The notes beneath the pieces are model-generated. The model saw only the letters and a list, made by a program, of their open reading frames with translations. It did no database searches and had not been told where the DNA came from. This document shows, one piece after another, positions 6,882 through 15,868 of a stretch of DNA of 64,000 nucleotides (positions within the stretch are counted from its first letter, which is position 1; every line of letters begins with the position of its first letter). This stretch comes from Rhodococcus xishaensis (GTDB taxonomy: Bacteria; Actinomycetota; Actinomycetes; Mycobacteriales; Mycobacteriaceae). The position numbers and the translations under genes are program-made. The DNA lies in NCBI RefSeq assembly GCF_004011825.1, contig NZ_RKLO01000006.1, forward strand, positions 186,001-250,000, in the 5' to 3' direction.

Positions 6882-9004
6882 GCATCACCGTCGATCGCTC
6901 GATGGAGGCCGCGCAGCCGGCTGCACCCAAGTCGAACCGCGAGTACTGGGCGCTAGCCGGGCTGCTTCTCGCTACTGCGGTCGCGTACCTGTGGAACCTC
7001 AGCGCATCCGGATGGGCCAACGTGTTCTATTCAGCTGCAGCGCAGGCAGGTTCGGAATCGTGGAAGGCATTCTTCTTCGGCTCCTCTGACGCGGCCAACT
7101 CGATCACCGTCGACAAGCCACCCGCTTCGCTGTGGGTGATGGCGCTATCGGTGCGAGTGTTCGGGCTCAACTCGTGGAGCATCCTGGTTCCACAGGCGCT
7201 CATGGGCGTGGCGTCCGTCGCGCTGCTGTGGGCTACCGTGCGTCGTTACTTCGGCGGCGCCGCGGGTCTGCTCGCGGGCCTCGTACTGGCGCTCACACCC
7301 GTTGCGGTGCTGATGTTCCGGTTCAACAATCCGGACGCCCTACTGGTTCTGCTGATGATCGCGGCGGTGTGGGCGTTGCTTCGGGGGGTCGAGGACGGCC
7401 GCACCCGGTGGCTGGTGCTGACCGGTGCGCTGGTGGGCCTGGGCTTCCTCACGAAGCAACTCGCGGCGATGTTGGTGATACCACCGCTCGCGCTGACCTA
7501 CCTGATCGCCGGCCCGCCCAAGCTGGGCAAGCGGATCTTGCAACTGTTCGCGGCCCTCGGCGCACTGGTCGTCTCGGCCGGATGGTGGGTGCTCGCCGTC
7601 GAGCTGTGGCCTGCTGACTCACGACCGTGGATCGGTGGCTCACAGAACAACTCGATCCTCGAACTTACTCTGGGCTACAACGGTTTCGGTCGGCTCAACG
7701 GTATCGAGCCGGGGAGCGTAGGGATGGGGGCGAGTATGTCCGGCGGCGAGTCCGGTGGAGGCACACCCGGCCCCGGCAGTTGGGGCGGGACCGGCATCAC
7801 GCGGCTGTTCGATTTCGAACAGGGCGGGCACATTACATGGTTGGTGCCTGCCACACTGATCCTGCTGGTGGCCGGCCTCGTGCTGCGCGGGCGCGCCGCC
7901 CGCACCGATCTGCGTCGAGCGTCCTTTGTGGTGTGGGGATCGTGGCTGCTCGTCACCGGCTTGGTGTTCAGCTACATGGAGGGCATCTTCCACGCGTACT
8001 ACACGGTGGCACTGGCCCCGGCGGTCGCGGCACTCGTCGGTGCCGGATCGGTGGCGCTCTGGCGCCACCGTGACGCGGTCGGTGCGCGGATCGTTGCGGC
8101 CGTGACGGTTGCGACGATTGCGGTGACGGCGTGGATCCTGTTGGGACGCAGCGCCGATTTCGTTCCTTGGCTGCGGTGGATGGTCGTGGTGGCAGGCGTA
8201 GTCGTGGCGGTCGCGATGCTGGTGCCCGCCGCGCTGCGCGGGCGCGGGACTGTCGTCGTGATCGGGGCGGCGCTGTTCACCGGGCTTGCCGGTCCAGCGG
8301 CCTACGCGGCCGACCAGGTTACGTCAGCGCAGACCAGTGGACTCCCGTCGGTCATGACCACGACCGCGAACACCCGTTCGGTCCCCTCGGTCAGGGCTCA
8401 GGTTGACGGTGAGACGCTGGGTGCTCCCGGTGGCGCTCCGGGTGCTCCCGGTGGGCGGCCGGGTGGCGGACCCTCGCCGGACGGGATGGGCGGCGCACCA
8501 GGTGGTCCTGGTGGGACGCCGGGTGACGGATCCCCGCGAGCCGGGATGGGCGGCGTTCCGGGTGGTCCCGGTGGGCGGCCGGGTGGCGGACCCTCGCCGG
8601 ACGGGATGGGCGGTGCCCCGGGTGGTCCCGGTGGACGGCCGGGTGGCGGAATGATGTCTGGCAGCACGCCCGGTGACGAACTGACGGCTCTGCTGCGTAC
8701 CGACGCCGACAACTTCACGTGGGTGGCCGCTACAGTCCGCTCGAATGCTGCGGCAGGCTACCAACTCGCCACCGAGAGTCCGGTCATGCCGATCGGGGGG
8801 TTCAACGGCACCGACCCGTCACCGACGCTCGAGCAGTTCCAGCAGTACGTGGCAGAAAGCAGAATCCACTACTTCATCGCCGGCGGCACAGACCAAGGCG
8901 GCGGGGGAGCACGGGGAACCGCGTCGCAGATCACCGAGTGGGTGCAGTCCGAATTCACGCCGGTCACGGTCGACGGGGTCACGATCTACGACCTGACGCA
9001 ATGA
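6878..9004 (+). CDS. PMT/ArnT-like membrane glycosyltransferase with Gly/Pro repeat loop
   Basis: A 708-residue polytopic membrane protein of the dolichyl-phosphate-mannose protein mannosyltransferase superfamily (like Bacillus YkcB). Features are the first extracytoplasmic loop with DKPPASLWV, WKAFFFGSSD, and about 11-12 helices up to residue 480. A low-complexity extracytoplasmic stretch follows (about residues 510-600, GGAPGGPGGRPGGGPSPDG), then a soluble C-terminal domain with GGFNGTDPSPTLEQF and HYFIAGG. It would move a sugar from a lipid carrier to an unknown acceptor outside the membrane. Translation is coupled to the upstream GT2-GtrA gene. Confidence 0.88.
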   Translation: MSITVDRSMEAAQPAAPKSNREYWALAGLLLATAVAYLWNLSASGWANVFYSAAAQAGSESWKAFFFGSSDAANSITVDKPPASLWVMALSVRVFGLNSWSILVPQALMGVASVALLWATVRRYFGGAAGLLAGLVLALTPVAVLMFRFNNPDALLVLLMIAAVWALLRGVEDGRTRWLVLTGALVGLGFLTKQLAAMLVIPPLALTYLIAGPPKLGKRILQLFAALGALVVSAGWWVLAVELWPADSRPWIGGSQNNSILELTLGYNGFGRLNGIEPGSVGMGASMSGGESGGGTPGPGSWGGTGITRLFDFEQGGHITWLVPATLILLVAGLVLRGRAARTDLRRASFVVWGSWLLVTGLVFSYMEGIFHAYYTVALAPAVAALVGAGSVALWRHRDAVGARIVAAVTVATIAVTAWILLGRSADFVPWLRWMVVVAGVVVAVAMLVPAALRGRGTVVVIGAALFTGLAGPAAYAADQVTSAQTSGLPSVMTTTANTRSVPSVRAQVDGETLGAPGGAPGAPGGRPGGGPSPDGMGGAPGGPGGTPGDGSPRAGMGGVPGGPGGRPGGGPSPDGMGGAPGGPGGRPGGGMMSGSTPGDELTALLRTDADNFTWVAATVRSNAAAGYQLATESPVMPIGGFNGTDPSPTLEQFQQYVAESRIHYFIAGGTDQGGGGARGTASQITEWVQSEFTPVTVDGVTIYDLTQ
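8451..8653 (+). repeat. 60-base tandem repeat inside the PMT gene
   Basis: Three complete 60-base units (8451-8510, 8511-8570, 8571-8630) and about 23 bases of a fourth. Units 1 and 3 are nearly identical, unit 2 differs more. Each encodes 20 Gly/Pro-rich residues, so copy-number change keeps the frame. Confidence 0.93.
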
Positions 9005-9084
9005 CTGGACGGCCACTGATTCGGCCCGCAGCGGCGAGGGTGGGGTCGTCGAGGCCTCGTCGCTCGGGTCGGTCGCTCGGGTCG

Positions 9085-9090
9085 TAGGCT
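9085..9090 (+). promoter_or_regulatory. -10 box for purD
   Basis: TAGGCT lies seven bases before the GTG at 9098, as expected for a leaderless transcript. Confidence 0.55.
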
Positions 9091-9097
9091 GGCACCC

Positions 9098-10351
9098 GTG
9101 CGCGTACTCGTGATCGGCTCCGGAGCCCGTGAACATGCCCTTCTGCTGGCCCTGGCCCGCGACCCGGGTGTCGACAAGCTGATGTGTGCCCCCGGCAACG
9201 CCGGGATCGCTCGGATCGCCGAGACCCATGCGGTCGACGTCGCTTCCGGTGACGCGGTCGTTGCGCTCGCGAGGACTGTGCTGGCCGACCTGGTCGTCAT
9301 CGGGCCCGAGGTGCCGCTGGTCCTGGGGGTCGCCGACGCTGTACGGGCGGCGGGTATCGCGTGCTTCGGCCCGTCCGCCGCGGCCGCGCGCATCGAGGGC
9401 TCCAAGGCGTTCGCGAAGGACGTCATGGCGGCAGCCGGCGTCCGCACCGCTCACAGCGAGGTCGTCGACAACCCGGCCGAGCTCGATGCCGCCCTCGACC
9501 GCTTCGGTCCCACCTGGGTGGTCAAGGACGACGGACTGGCGGCGGGTAAGGGCGTCGTCGTCACGCCCGATCGTCACGCCGCACGCGACCACGCCGCCGA
9601 GTGCCTCGAGAACGGCCATCCGGTGCTTCTCGAGTCGTTCCTCGACGGCCCGGAGGTGTCGCTGTTCTGCTTGGTGGACGGCGAGACCGTGGTCCCGCTG
9701 CTCCCGGCGCAGGACCACAAACGCGTCGGCGAGGGCGACACCGGCCCGAACACCGGTGGCATGGGTGCCTACACGCCGCTGCCGTGGCTGCCGGCCGAGA
9801 CGGTCTCACAGATCGTGGAGGAGGTCGTCAAGCCGGTCGCGGCCGAGATGGTGAAGCGGGGCTGCCCGTTCACTGGCTTGCTTTATGCGGGCCTGGCGAT
9901 CGGACGCGGCGGCCCTGCCGTCGTCGAGTTCAACTGCCGCTTCGGTGACCCCGAGACCCAGGCCGTCTTGGCCTTGCTCGAGAGCCCGCTCGGCGAGGCC
10001 CTCAGTGCTACTGCGACTGGCACCCTCGCGTCGATCCCGCCGCTGCAGTGGCGGGACGGTTCCGCGGTCACCGTCGTGCTGGCGGCCGAGAACTACCCGT
10101 CCACCCCGCGCACCGGCGACGCGATCACCGGCGCGGACGGGGACGGCATCCTGCACGCAGGCACCGCACTCGCCGACGAGCGGGTGGTCTCCGCTGGCGG
10201 TCGCGTCCTCAGTGTGGTCGGCGTGGGAGCCGATCTGAGCGAGGCCCGGGAGGATGCCTACGAGAAGATCTCCGGGATCAAGCTGCCCGGCAGCCACTTT
10301 CGCCGGGACATCGGCCTCGCGGCGGTCGAGGGCCGGATCGCACTGCCCTGA
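9098..10351 (+). CDS. purD: Phosphoribosylamine-glycine ligase
   Basis: A 417-residue GAR synthetase, the second step of de novo purine synthesis: phosphoribosylamine + glycine + ATP to GAR. It starts with the biotin-carboxylase-like fold [15 protein letters not shown], followed by the family signature GNAGIA and the ATP-grasp core ([58 protein letters not shown]). Length is normal. GTG start without a Shine-Dalgarno sequence but with a well-placed -10 box. The stop codon lies inside the first unit of a tandem repeat. Confidence 0.97.
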   Translation: MRVLVIGSGAREHALLLALARDPGVDKLMCAPGNAGIARIAETHAVDVASGDAVVALARTVLADLVVIGPEVPLVLGVADAVRAAGIACFGPSAAAARIEGSKAFAKDVMAAAGVRTAHSEVVDNPAELDAALDRFGPTWVVKDDGLAAGKGVVVTPDRHAARDHAAECLENGHPVLLESFLDGPEVSLFCLVDGETVVPLLPAQDHKRVGEGDTGPNTGGMGAYTPLPWLPAETVSQIVEEVVKPVAAEMVKRGCPFTGLLYAGLAIGRGGPAVVEFNCRFGDPETQAVLALLESPLGEALSATATGTLASIPPLQWRDGSAVTVVLAAENYPSTPRTGDAITGADGDGILHAGTALADERVVSAGGRVLSVVGVGADLSEAREDAYEKISGIKLPGSHFRRDIGLAAVEGRIALP

Positions 10352-10428
10352 AAGGGCTCGACGGCTCTGCCCTGAAAAGGTTCGACGGCTCTGCCCTGAA
10401 AGGGTTCGACGCACTGCCCTGAAAGGGC
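10343..10428 (+). repeat. 24-base tandem repeat with hairpins over the purD stop
   Basis: Three units of 24, 24 and 23 bases plus a 15-base remnant, each starting CTGCCCTGAAAGGG. Each contains CCCT-GAA-AGGG (or near it), a small hairpin; the last is GCCCT-GAA-AGGGC. The first unit includes the last purD codons and the stop. The region lies between convergent purD and arsM and may serve as a serial weak terminator. Confidence 0.88.
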
Positions 10429-10429
10429 C

Positions 10430-11503
10430 TCAACAACAAGAGCTGCCCTGCGTACTCCCGTCTCGAGCATCGGCAGTGAACGGCATGTCGGTTCCACAAC
10501 CGGCGAAGATGCCGTAGTGGCGGGAGAAATCTCCCTGGAACTGAAAATGCGGAGAAAAGCGGGTCTCCGAAAGCATGCGCCAGGTGTTGCCGCAAACGGG
10601 AAACGCCCTGCCGGTCTCGATGTCGTGATGCTTGTCGAGCAGGAAGCGCCCAGGCTGGTTGGGGATGCTGCCCTGGTAGACGACCGCTTGGCCGTAGTCC
10701 TCGCAGGCGCTTTCGAGCCCCTCCAGCTTGAACAGGCGGTAGGTTGCGGAATGGAAGCGGATGTTTCCGGTCTTGGACGCCACCTCGGGGCTGCTGATTT
10801 CGAGCGGACGATCGGTCACGAGGCGGGGATCGGTGAACCCGCAGCGTTTGGCCAGCGTCAGGAAATCGTTCCAGTACAAGGCGCCGCTCAGGCACTCTCC
10901 GTACAGCACTGGGTCCTCGCGCAGCGCTTCTGGCACCCTGCGATCCGCGTAGACATCCGAGAAGTAGAACTCGCCGCCGGGCTCGAGAAGCCTGTAAACC
11001 CCGCGCAGCACTGCTTCCTTGTCGGCCGCGAGGTTCACCACGCAGTTGGAAACGATGACATCGAAACTGCTGGGCTCGAGGGGCAGAGCCTCCAGTTCCT
11101 CGATGTAGCCCTTCAGGAAGTTCGTGTTGGCGAAGCCGAAACGTTCGCTGTGCCAGTCTTGATGCTCGCGGGCCACGTCGAGCTGCTCATCGGTCATGTC
11201 GACGCCGGTCACCCGGCCCTCGCTGCCGGCAAGTTGTGCGAGGGCATACACGTCGCGCCCAGTTCCACAGCCGAGATCGAGAATTCGACAGCCATCCAGC
11301 AGAGCCGGGGACACGAGCCCGCACCCGTAGTAGCGGGCGAGCACCTCCGGATGGATAGCGGACAACACCGGCTTCAACCAGTCGGGGATGCTCTCGGCAT
11401 CACAACAGGCGCTGGTCTTGAGATCGTCACTGCTTTGTAGCTGCCGACCGTAGTAATCGCTGACTTCACGTCGCAGCTTGTCGATGGCGAGGGACTCGTT
11501 CAT
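10430..11503 (-). CDS. arsM: Arsenite S-adenosylmethionine methyltransferase
   Basis: A 357-residue class-I methyltransferase. The SAM motif is DLGCGTGRD (residues 76-84). The four cysteines known from ArsM enzymes are present with matching spacing: Cys33 or 34, Cys61, Cys154 in SNCVVNL and Cys204 in GECLSGALY. A C-terminal domain (about 270-345, VCGNTWRMLSETRF) and a Cys-Cys end follow. It methylates trivalent arsenic to volatile or less toxic species. The ATG at 11503 has GGGAG eight bases upstream. GC content looks lower than in neighbours and the protein resembles proteobacterial ArsM. No arsR, arsB or acr3 gene is near, so lateral gain as a single gene is likely. Confidence 0.88.
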   Translation of the reverse strand: MNESLAIDKLRREVSDYYGRQLQSSDDLKTSACCDAESIPDWLKPVLSAIHPEVLARYYGCGLVSPALLDGCRILDLGCGTGRDVYALAQLAGSEGRVTGVDMTDEQLDVAREHQDWHSERFGFANTNFLKGYIEELEALPLEPSSFDVIVSNCVVNLAADKEAVLRGVYRLLEPGGEFYFSDVYADRRVPEALREDPVLYGECLSGALYWNDFLTLAKRCGFTDPRLVTDRPLEISSPEVASKTGNIRFHSATYRLFKLEGLESACEDYGQAVVYQGSIPNQPGRFLLDKHHDIETGRAFPVCGNTWRMLSETRFSPHFQFQGDFSRHYGIFAGCGTDMPFTADARDGSTQGSSCC

Positions 11504-11713
11504 GGTGCTGCACTCCCGGTTGTCGGGCTCCTGGAGTTGGTGACGGATTCGCCGAGGGAGATGCGGCCAACCGTCCACGCTTCCCTGGGCACAGCCGCCG
11601 CCTCGACCCTACGCGCGAAATCGCGGTGATGCCGTGCCCGCTCAACAGCGCCGGGAGCGGCGGACGGCCGGGAGGTATCGGGGACGTGTCGCGCCTGAAC
11701 GAGTGGGCCACGA

Positions 11714-11719
11714 TAGCGT
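11714..11719 (+). promoter_or_regulatory. -10 box for the aminotransferase gene
   Basis: TAGCGT ends six bases before the GTG at 11726, fitting a leaderless start. The rest of the 222-base gap to arsM shows no gene. Confidence 0.5.
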
Positions 11720-11725
11720 CAGGGT

Positions 11726-12949
11726 GTGCGCTCCGAATCCCAGCGGTCCAACATCCAGACCTTCCACGTGATGGACGTGTTGAAGGCGGCCACCGAGCGT
11801 CAACGCACCCACGGTGACGTCTTGTCGCTCGCGGCCGGTCAGCCGTCCACGCCCGCGCCGGCGCCGGTGCTGCGTGCGGCGCGGGAGGCTCTGGACAACC
11901 AGCTGCTCGGTTACACCGAGACGTTCGGGATCGAACCGCTCCGCGAGGTCATCGCCGACTACCACAGCCGACGGTCGGGCATCTCCGTGCACGCCGACGA
12001 AGTCATCATCACCACCGGCTCGTCGGGTGCGTTCACGTTGGTCTTCCTGGCCGCGTTCGAAGCCGGGGACACGGTCGTCGTGGCCCGTCCGGGTTATCCC
12101 GCCTACCGGAACACGTTGGCGGCACTGGGCTGCAATGTCGTCGAGATCGACTGCGGCCCGGAGACCCGATTCCAGCCGACGGTCGCGATGCTCGAGGCTC
12201 TGGAGCACTCGGGCACCTCACCGGCGGGGCTGATCGTTGCGAGCCCTGCCAACCCCACCGGCACGGTGATCGACCCCGCCGAGCTCGCGGCGCTGGCCCG
12301 CTGGTGCGAGGCGCACGACACGCTGTTGATCTCCGACGAGATCTACCACGGTATCGAGTTCGGTGGTGCCGACAGTGCCGACAGTGCCGACAGTGCCGAC
12401 AGTGCCGACAAGGGCGTCCAGTCGACAGCCTGCGCGTGGGAGACGTCGCGTGAGGCTGTCGTCGTCGGGTCGGTGTCGAAGTACTTCTCGATGACCGGGT
12501 GGCGACTGGGCTGGACGCTGGTGCCCGAGTACCTCCGTCGGGCGTTGCAGCGCCTCTCGTCGAACATGACAGTGTGCCCGCCGACGATCTCGCAATATGC
12601 CGCTCTCGAGGCGTTCTCCGACGAATCCCGGGCCGAACTCGACGGCCACGTCCAGCGGTATGCGGTTAACCGGGAGCTGCTCCTGACGGGCCTGCCGAAG
12701 TTGGGACTCACCGATCTGGCACCTGCGGACGGCGCGTTCTACGTCTATGCCGACATCGCGCACCTGACCGACGACTCGACGTCGTGGTGCGCTCGGCTGC
12801 TCGCCGAGACCGGACTGGCGGTGGCGCCGGGTGTCGACTTCGACACCGCCCATGGCGACCGCACTGTGCGCCTGTCGTTCGCGGGATCTACCGCCGAGAT
12901 CCGGGACGCCCTGCGCCGGCTCGAGCGATGGCTGCCCGAGCCGAAGTAG
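11726..12949 (+). CDS. Class I/II PLP-dependent aminotransferase
   Basis: A 407-residue fold-type-I aminotransferase: PNPTG-like SPANPTGT, SDEIYHGIEF for the cofactor aspartate and tyrosine, and Lys252 in SVSKYFSMTGWRLGW as the Schiff-base lysine, then VRLSFAGS near the end. It most resembles AspC/AlaT-like enzymes; the amino donor and acceptor are not clear. Oddly, the surface loop after EIYHGIEFGG carries a perfect 15-residue ADS repeat. No Shine-Dalgarno is visible; the leaderless GTG start is inferred from the -10 box. Confidence 0.88.
   Translation: MRSESQRSNIQTFHVMDVLKAATERQRTHGDVLSLAAGQPSTPAPAPVLRAAREALDNQLLGYTETFGIEPLREVIADYHSRRSGISVHADEVIITTGSSGAFTLVFLAAFEAGDTVVVARPGYPAYRNTLAALGCNVVEIDCGPETRFQPTVAMLEALEHSGTSPAGLIVASPANPTGTVIDPAELAALARWCEAHDTLLISDEIYHGIEFGGADSADSADSADSADKGVQSTACAWETSREAVVVGSVSKYFSMTGWRLGWTLVPEYLRRALQRLSSNMTVCPPTISQYAALEAFSDESRAELDGHVQRYAVNRELLLTGLPKLGLTDLAPADGAFYVYADIAHLTDDSTSWCARLLAETGLAVAPGVDFDTAHGDRTVRLSFAGSTAEIRDALRRLERWLPEPK
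12366..12410 (+). repeat. Five perfect 9-base repeats in the aminotransferase gene
   Basis: GTGCCGACA is repeated five times without a mismatch, giving (ADS)n at residues 214-228, close to the cofactor-binding SDEIYHG motif. The unit length keeps the frame, so slippage would only change loop length. Confidence 0.96.
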
Positions 12950-13013
12950 CGGCGTGCGCGCGGCGATCCCCCAATGCGCCGTGGCACGGTTCCCGAGCTG
13001 GCACGATGAAGGG

Positions 13014-13625
13014 ATGACATCCGCCCCGACCCCTAAGGGTGAGAGGCGTCGGCAGGCACTCGTGACTGCGGCGGCGGATCTTCTGCTCGAGGGCGGTTTC
13101 GACGCCGTCCGACATCGCGCTGTGGCCTCCCGGGCGGATCTCCCCCTCGCGTCCACCACCTACTACTTCGGGTCGCTGGACGAGCTGGTGGCGCTCGCCG
13201 TCGAACACAACGGCAACCGTGAACTCGACACGATGCGTGAGCGGGTCGACGGCCTCCCTCAGCGGCGACGCGGGGGCGAGGCCACGGTCGACCTGATCGT
13301 GGAGTTGCTGGTGGGGCCGGAGGAGGTCGACGACGGCGGACGGGAGCGGTTGATCGCACGGTATGAGCGGTTCCTCGCGTCCGCCCGACATCCCGAGTTG
13401 CGGGATGTCCAACTGCGGCTGCGGGCTCAGCTCGACGATCTACTCGCCGAGGTGCTGCGGCGGTCCAGCCGTATTGTCTGGGAGACGCGCCTGCGCCGGT
13501 TGGTCGCCGTCGTCGACGGCGTTGTGGTGGGGGCGCTCAGCGAGGTCGATCCCGATCCGCGGGCGATGGTACGGGCGATGCTGCTCGACCTGATAGACGA
13601 CCTGGCGCCGTCGAGAATGCACTGA
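13014..13625 (+). CDS. TetR family transcriptional regulator
   Basis: A 203-residue regulator with an N-terminal TetR helix-turn-helix (about residues 8-55: RRQALVTAAADLLLEGGFDAVRHR and the recognition helix with LASTTYYFGS) and a helical ligand domain. It lies between the aminotransferase and purB on the same strand. Its target cannot be read from the sequence; the nearby aminotransferase is the simplest candidate. The ATG at 13014 follows AAGGG by a few bases. Confidence 0.85.
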   Translation: MTSAPTPKGERRRQALVTAAADLLLEGGFDAVRHRAVASRADLPLASTTYYFGSLDELVALAVEHNGNRELDTMRERVDGLPQRRRGGEATVDLIVELLVGPEEVDDGGRERLIARYERFLASARHPELRDVQLRLRAQLDDLLAEVLRRSSRIVWETRLRRLVAVVDGVVVGALSEVDPDPRAMVRAMLLDLIDDLAPSRMH

Positions 13626-13647
13626 CGTGAGCGTTCGGGTCCGGCCG

Positions 13648-13653
13648 TAGACT
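13648..13653 (+). promoter_or_regulatory. -10 box for purB
   Basis: TAGACT ends eight bases before the GTG at 13662, fitting a leaderless purB transcript. Confidence 0.55.
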
Positions 13654-13661
13654 GGGGTCTC

Positions 13662-15083
13662 GTGAGTCGCATCCCGAACGTCCTTGCCACCCGTTACGCC
13701 AGCCCCACCCTGAGGGAGCTGTGGTCGCCGGAGCGCAAGATCGTGCTCGAGCGTCAGCTGTGGTTGGCAGTGCTTCGGGCACAGGCTGAGCTGGGTATCG
13801 ATGTCCCACGCGAGGCCCTCGAGGACTACGAGCGCGTCCTGCGACGGGTGGATCTCGACTCGATCGCCGAGCGGGAGCGCGTGACTCGGCACGACGTGAA
13901 GGCGCGCATCGAGGAGTTCAATGCCCTCGCGGGACACGAGCACGTCCACAAGGGCATGACCAGCCGCGATCTCACCGAGAACGTCGAGCAGCTGCAGGTG
14001 CTCCGCTCGCTCGAGCACGTATACGACCACGGTGTCGCGGTCGTCGCCCGTCTGGGCGAACGGGCCGCCGAGTACACCGGCATCGTCATGGCCGGACGCT
14101 CGCACAACGTCGCCGCGCAGGCCACCACACTCGGCAAGCGTTTCGCGTCGGCCGCCGACGAACTGCTGGTCGCTCTCGCACGCGTGCGTGAGCTCATCGA
14201 CCGCTACCCGTTGCGCGGGATCAAGGGGCCGATGGGCACCGCCCAGGACATGCTGGACCTCCTCGAGGGTGACGCCGCGAAGCTCGAGCAGCTCGAGGCC
14301 AAGGTCGCCGAGCATCTCGGCTTCGCGCACGTGTTCACCAGCGTCGGTCAGGTGTACCCACGCTCGCTCGATCACGATGTGCTGTCCGCGCTCGTGCAGG
14401 TCGGTGCCGCGCCGTCCTCGCTGGCCCACACCATCCGCCTGATGGCCGGCCACGAGCTGGTCACCGAGGGCTTCCAGCCCGGTCAGGTGGGCTCGTCGGC
14501 GATGCCGCACAAGATGAACACCCGCTCGTGCGAGCGGGTCAACGGCCTGCAGGTGGTGCTGCGCGGCTACGCCTCGATGGCCGCCGAGCTGGCCGGCGCG
14601 CAGTGGAACGAGGGCGACGTGTTCTGTTCGGTCGTCCGCCGTGTTGCGCTGCCCGATGCGTTCTTCGCGATCGACGGCCAGATGGAGACGTTCCTGACGG
14701 TGCTCGCCGAGTTCGGTGCCTATCCGGCCGTCATCGAGAACGAACTGGCCCGCTACCTGCCCTTCCTCGCCACCACCAAGGTCCTCATGGCGGCCGTCCG
14801 CGCCGGGGTGGGGCGCGAGACCGCGCACGAGGTCATCAAGGAACACGCCGTCGCGGTCGCGCTCGGGATGCGTGAGGAGGGCAGGGAGCCCGACCTGCTC
14901 GACCGGCTCGCCGGCGACGAGCGTCTGGGGCTGGACCGGGCCGCACTCGACGAGGCGCTCGCGGACAGGAGCGCGTTCGTCGGCGCCGCGGGTGCGCAGG
15001 TCGATTCGGTGGTCGCCGAGGTGCAGAAGCTCGTCGACGCCAATCCCGATGCCGCTCGATACGTCCCCGGAGCGATTCTGTGA
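13662..15083 (+). CDS. purB: Adenylosuccinate lyase
   Basis: A 473-residue member of the fumarase/aspartase superfamily that acts twice in purine synthesis: SAICAR to AICAR and adenylosuccinate to AMP, each with release of fumarate. Visible motifs are HDVKARIEEF, the TSRDLTEN segment, AGRSHNVAAQ for the catalytic His, and the flexible signature loop SSAMPHKMNTRSCE near residues 276-290. Length is normal. The stop codon overlaps the start of the next hydrolase gene (GTGA), so both are cotranscribed and coupled. Confidence 0.97.
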   Translation: MSRIPNVLATRYASPTLRELWSPERKIVLERQLWLAVLRAQAELGIDVPREALEDYERVLRRVDLDSIAERERVTRHDVKARIEEFNALAGHEHVHKGMTSRDLTENVEQLQVLRSLEHVYDHGVAVVARLGERAAEYTGIVMAGRSHNVAAQATTLGKRFASAADELLVALARVRELIDRYPLRGIKGPMGTAQDMLDLLEGDAAKLEQLEAKVAEHLGFAHVFTSVGQVYPRSLDHDVLSALVQVGAAPSSLAHTIRLMAGHELVTEGFQPGQVGSSAMPHKMNTRSCERVNGLQVVLRGYASMAAELAGAQWNEGDVFCSVVRRVALPDAFFAIDGQMETFLTVLAEFGAYPAVIENELARYLPFLATTKVLMAAVRAGVGRETAHEVIKEHAVAVALGMREEGREPDLLDRLAGDERLGLDRAALDEALADRSAFVGAAGAQVDSVVAEVQKLVDANPDAARYVPGAIL

Positions 15084-15799
15084 CAACGGATTTCGAGATC
15101 GATACGCAAACGGTCGCGGTCGGCGACCTTTCCGCGCACCTGGCGCGGCCGGAGGGCGGCAGCGACGGTGTCATGCTGCTGCTGCCGATGATCACTGGGA
15201 TCGACGCGCAGGTGCGCACCTTCGCCGCCGACGTCGCCGCAACCGGGATCAACGCACTGGTGTGGGATCCGTGGCACGGACCGAGCCTCGACGACACCCC
15301 GCAGGAGCGCCTCTTCGAGCTCATGGGACAACTAGACGACGAGACGTGCCTGTCGGAGATGGGCGCGTTGCTCGACTATGCGCATGGTGACCTTGGCGCG
15401 CGTCGTGTCGGTGTGATGGGCTGGTGCCTCGGTGGCCGTTTCGCGCTACTGCTCGGTGCACGTGACGCCAGACTGGCGAATGTCGTTGCCTACCACCCGT
15501 CGATCTGGGATCCGGCGCCGGCGAACCACGCGCTCGACACCGTTGCCCTCGCTGCGACGACTACCGCACCCGTGATGGTGCTGCATGCCGGTGCAGACAC
15601 CATACTCACGACCGGAACCTTCGAAGCGTTGCAGGCGGCGCTCCAGTCGCGTGAGAGCGGGGCGACGATCGTGCACGCGTATCCCGGCGCGGAACACGGG
15701 TTCAGCGCCCCCGCTCGCCACGACAACGTCGTGAACAAGGCGGCCTGGGAGTTGTCCTGGCCGCAGGTGCTGGCGTTCGCGAAGGCGACGCTGGGCTGA
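15080..15799 (+). CDS. Dienelactone hydrolase family protein
   Basis: A 239-residue alpha/beta-hydrolase with nucleophile elbow GWCLGG (Cys116), Asp173 in HAGADT and His206 in GAEHGF. It is a second member of the family in this window and only distantly like the first. Translation is coupled to purB by a four-base overlap. This could place it with purine metabolism or be accidental; the substrate is unknown. Confidence 0.87.
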   Translation: MTTDFEIDTQTVAVGDLSAHLARPEGGSDGVMLLLPMITGIDAQVRTFAADVAATGINALVWDPWHGPSLDDTPQERLFELMGQLDDETCLSEMGALLDYAHGDLGARRVGVMGWCLGGRFALLLGARDARLANVVAYHPSIWDPAPANHALDTVALAATTTAPVMVLHAGADTILTTGTFEALQAALQSRESGATIVHAYPGAEHGFSAPARHDNVVNKAAWELSWPQVLAFAKATLG

Positions 15800-15854
15800 C
15801 AGGCGGCGACACACGCGCAGTACCTCGTCGCTCGTCACCCCGGCTAATGCCGCA

Positions 15855-15860
15855 TACCAT
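15855..15860 (+). promoter_or_regulatory. -10 box for the second HIT gene
   Basis: TACCAT ends eight bases before the ATG at 15869. Confidence 0.4.
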
Positions 15861-15868
15861 CGTCCAGC

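Noticed and set aside
8451-8653. Possible CRISPR or intergenic repeat
   Set aside because: Fully coding, in frame, no spacers.
10343-10428. Possible short CRISPR array
   Set aside because: Units are directly adjacent without spacers and there are no cas genes.
13440-15086. 548-codon minus-strand reading frame opposite purB
   Set aside because: Antisense shadow of a highly conserved gene in high-GC DNA; composition is Arg/Gly/Leu-rich with no domain, and purB motifs are clear on the plus strand.
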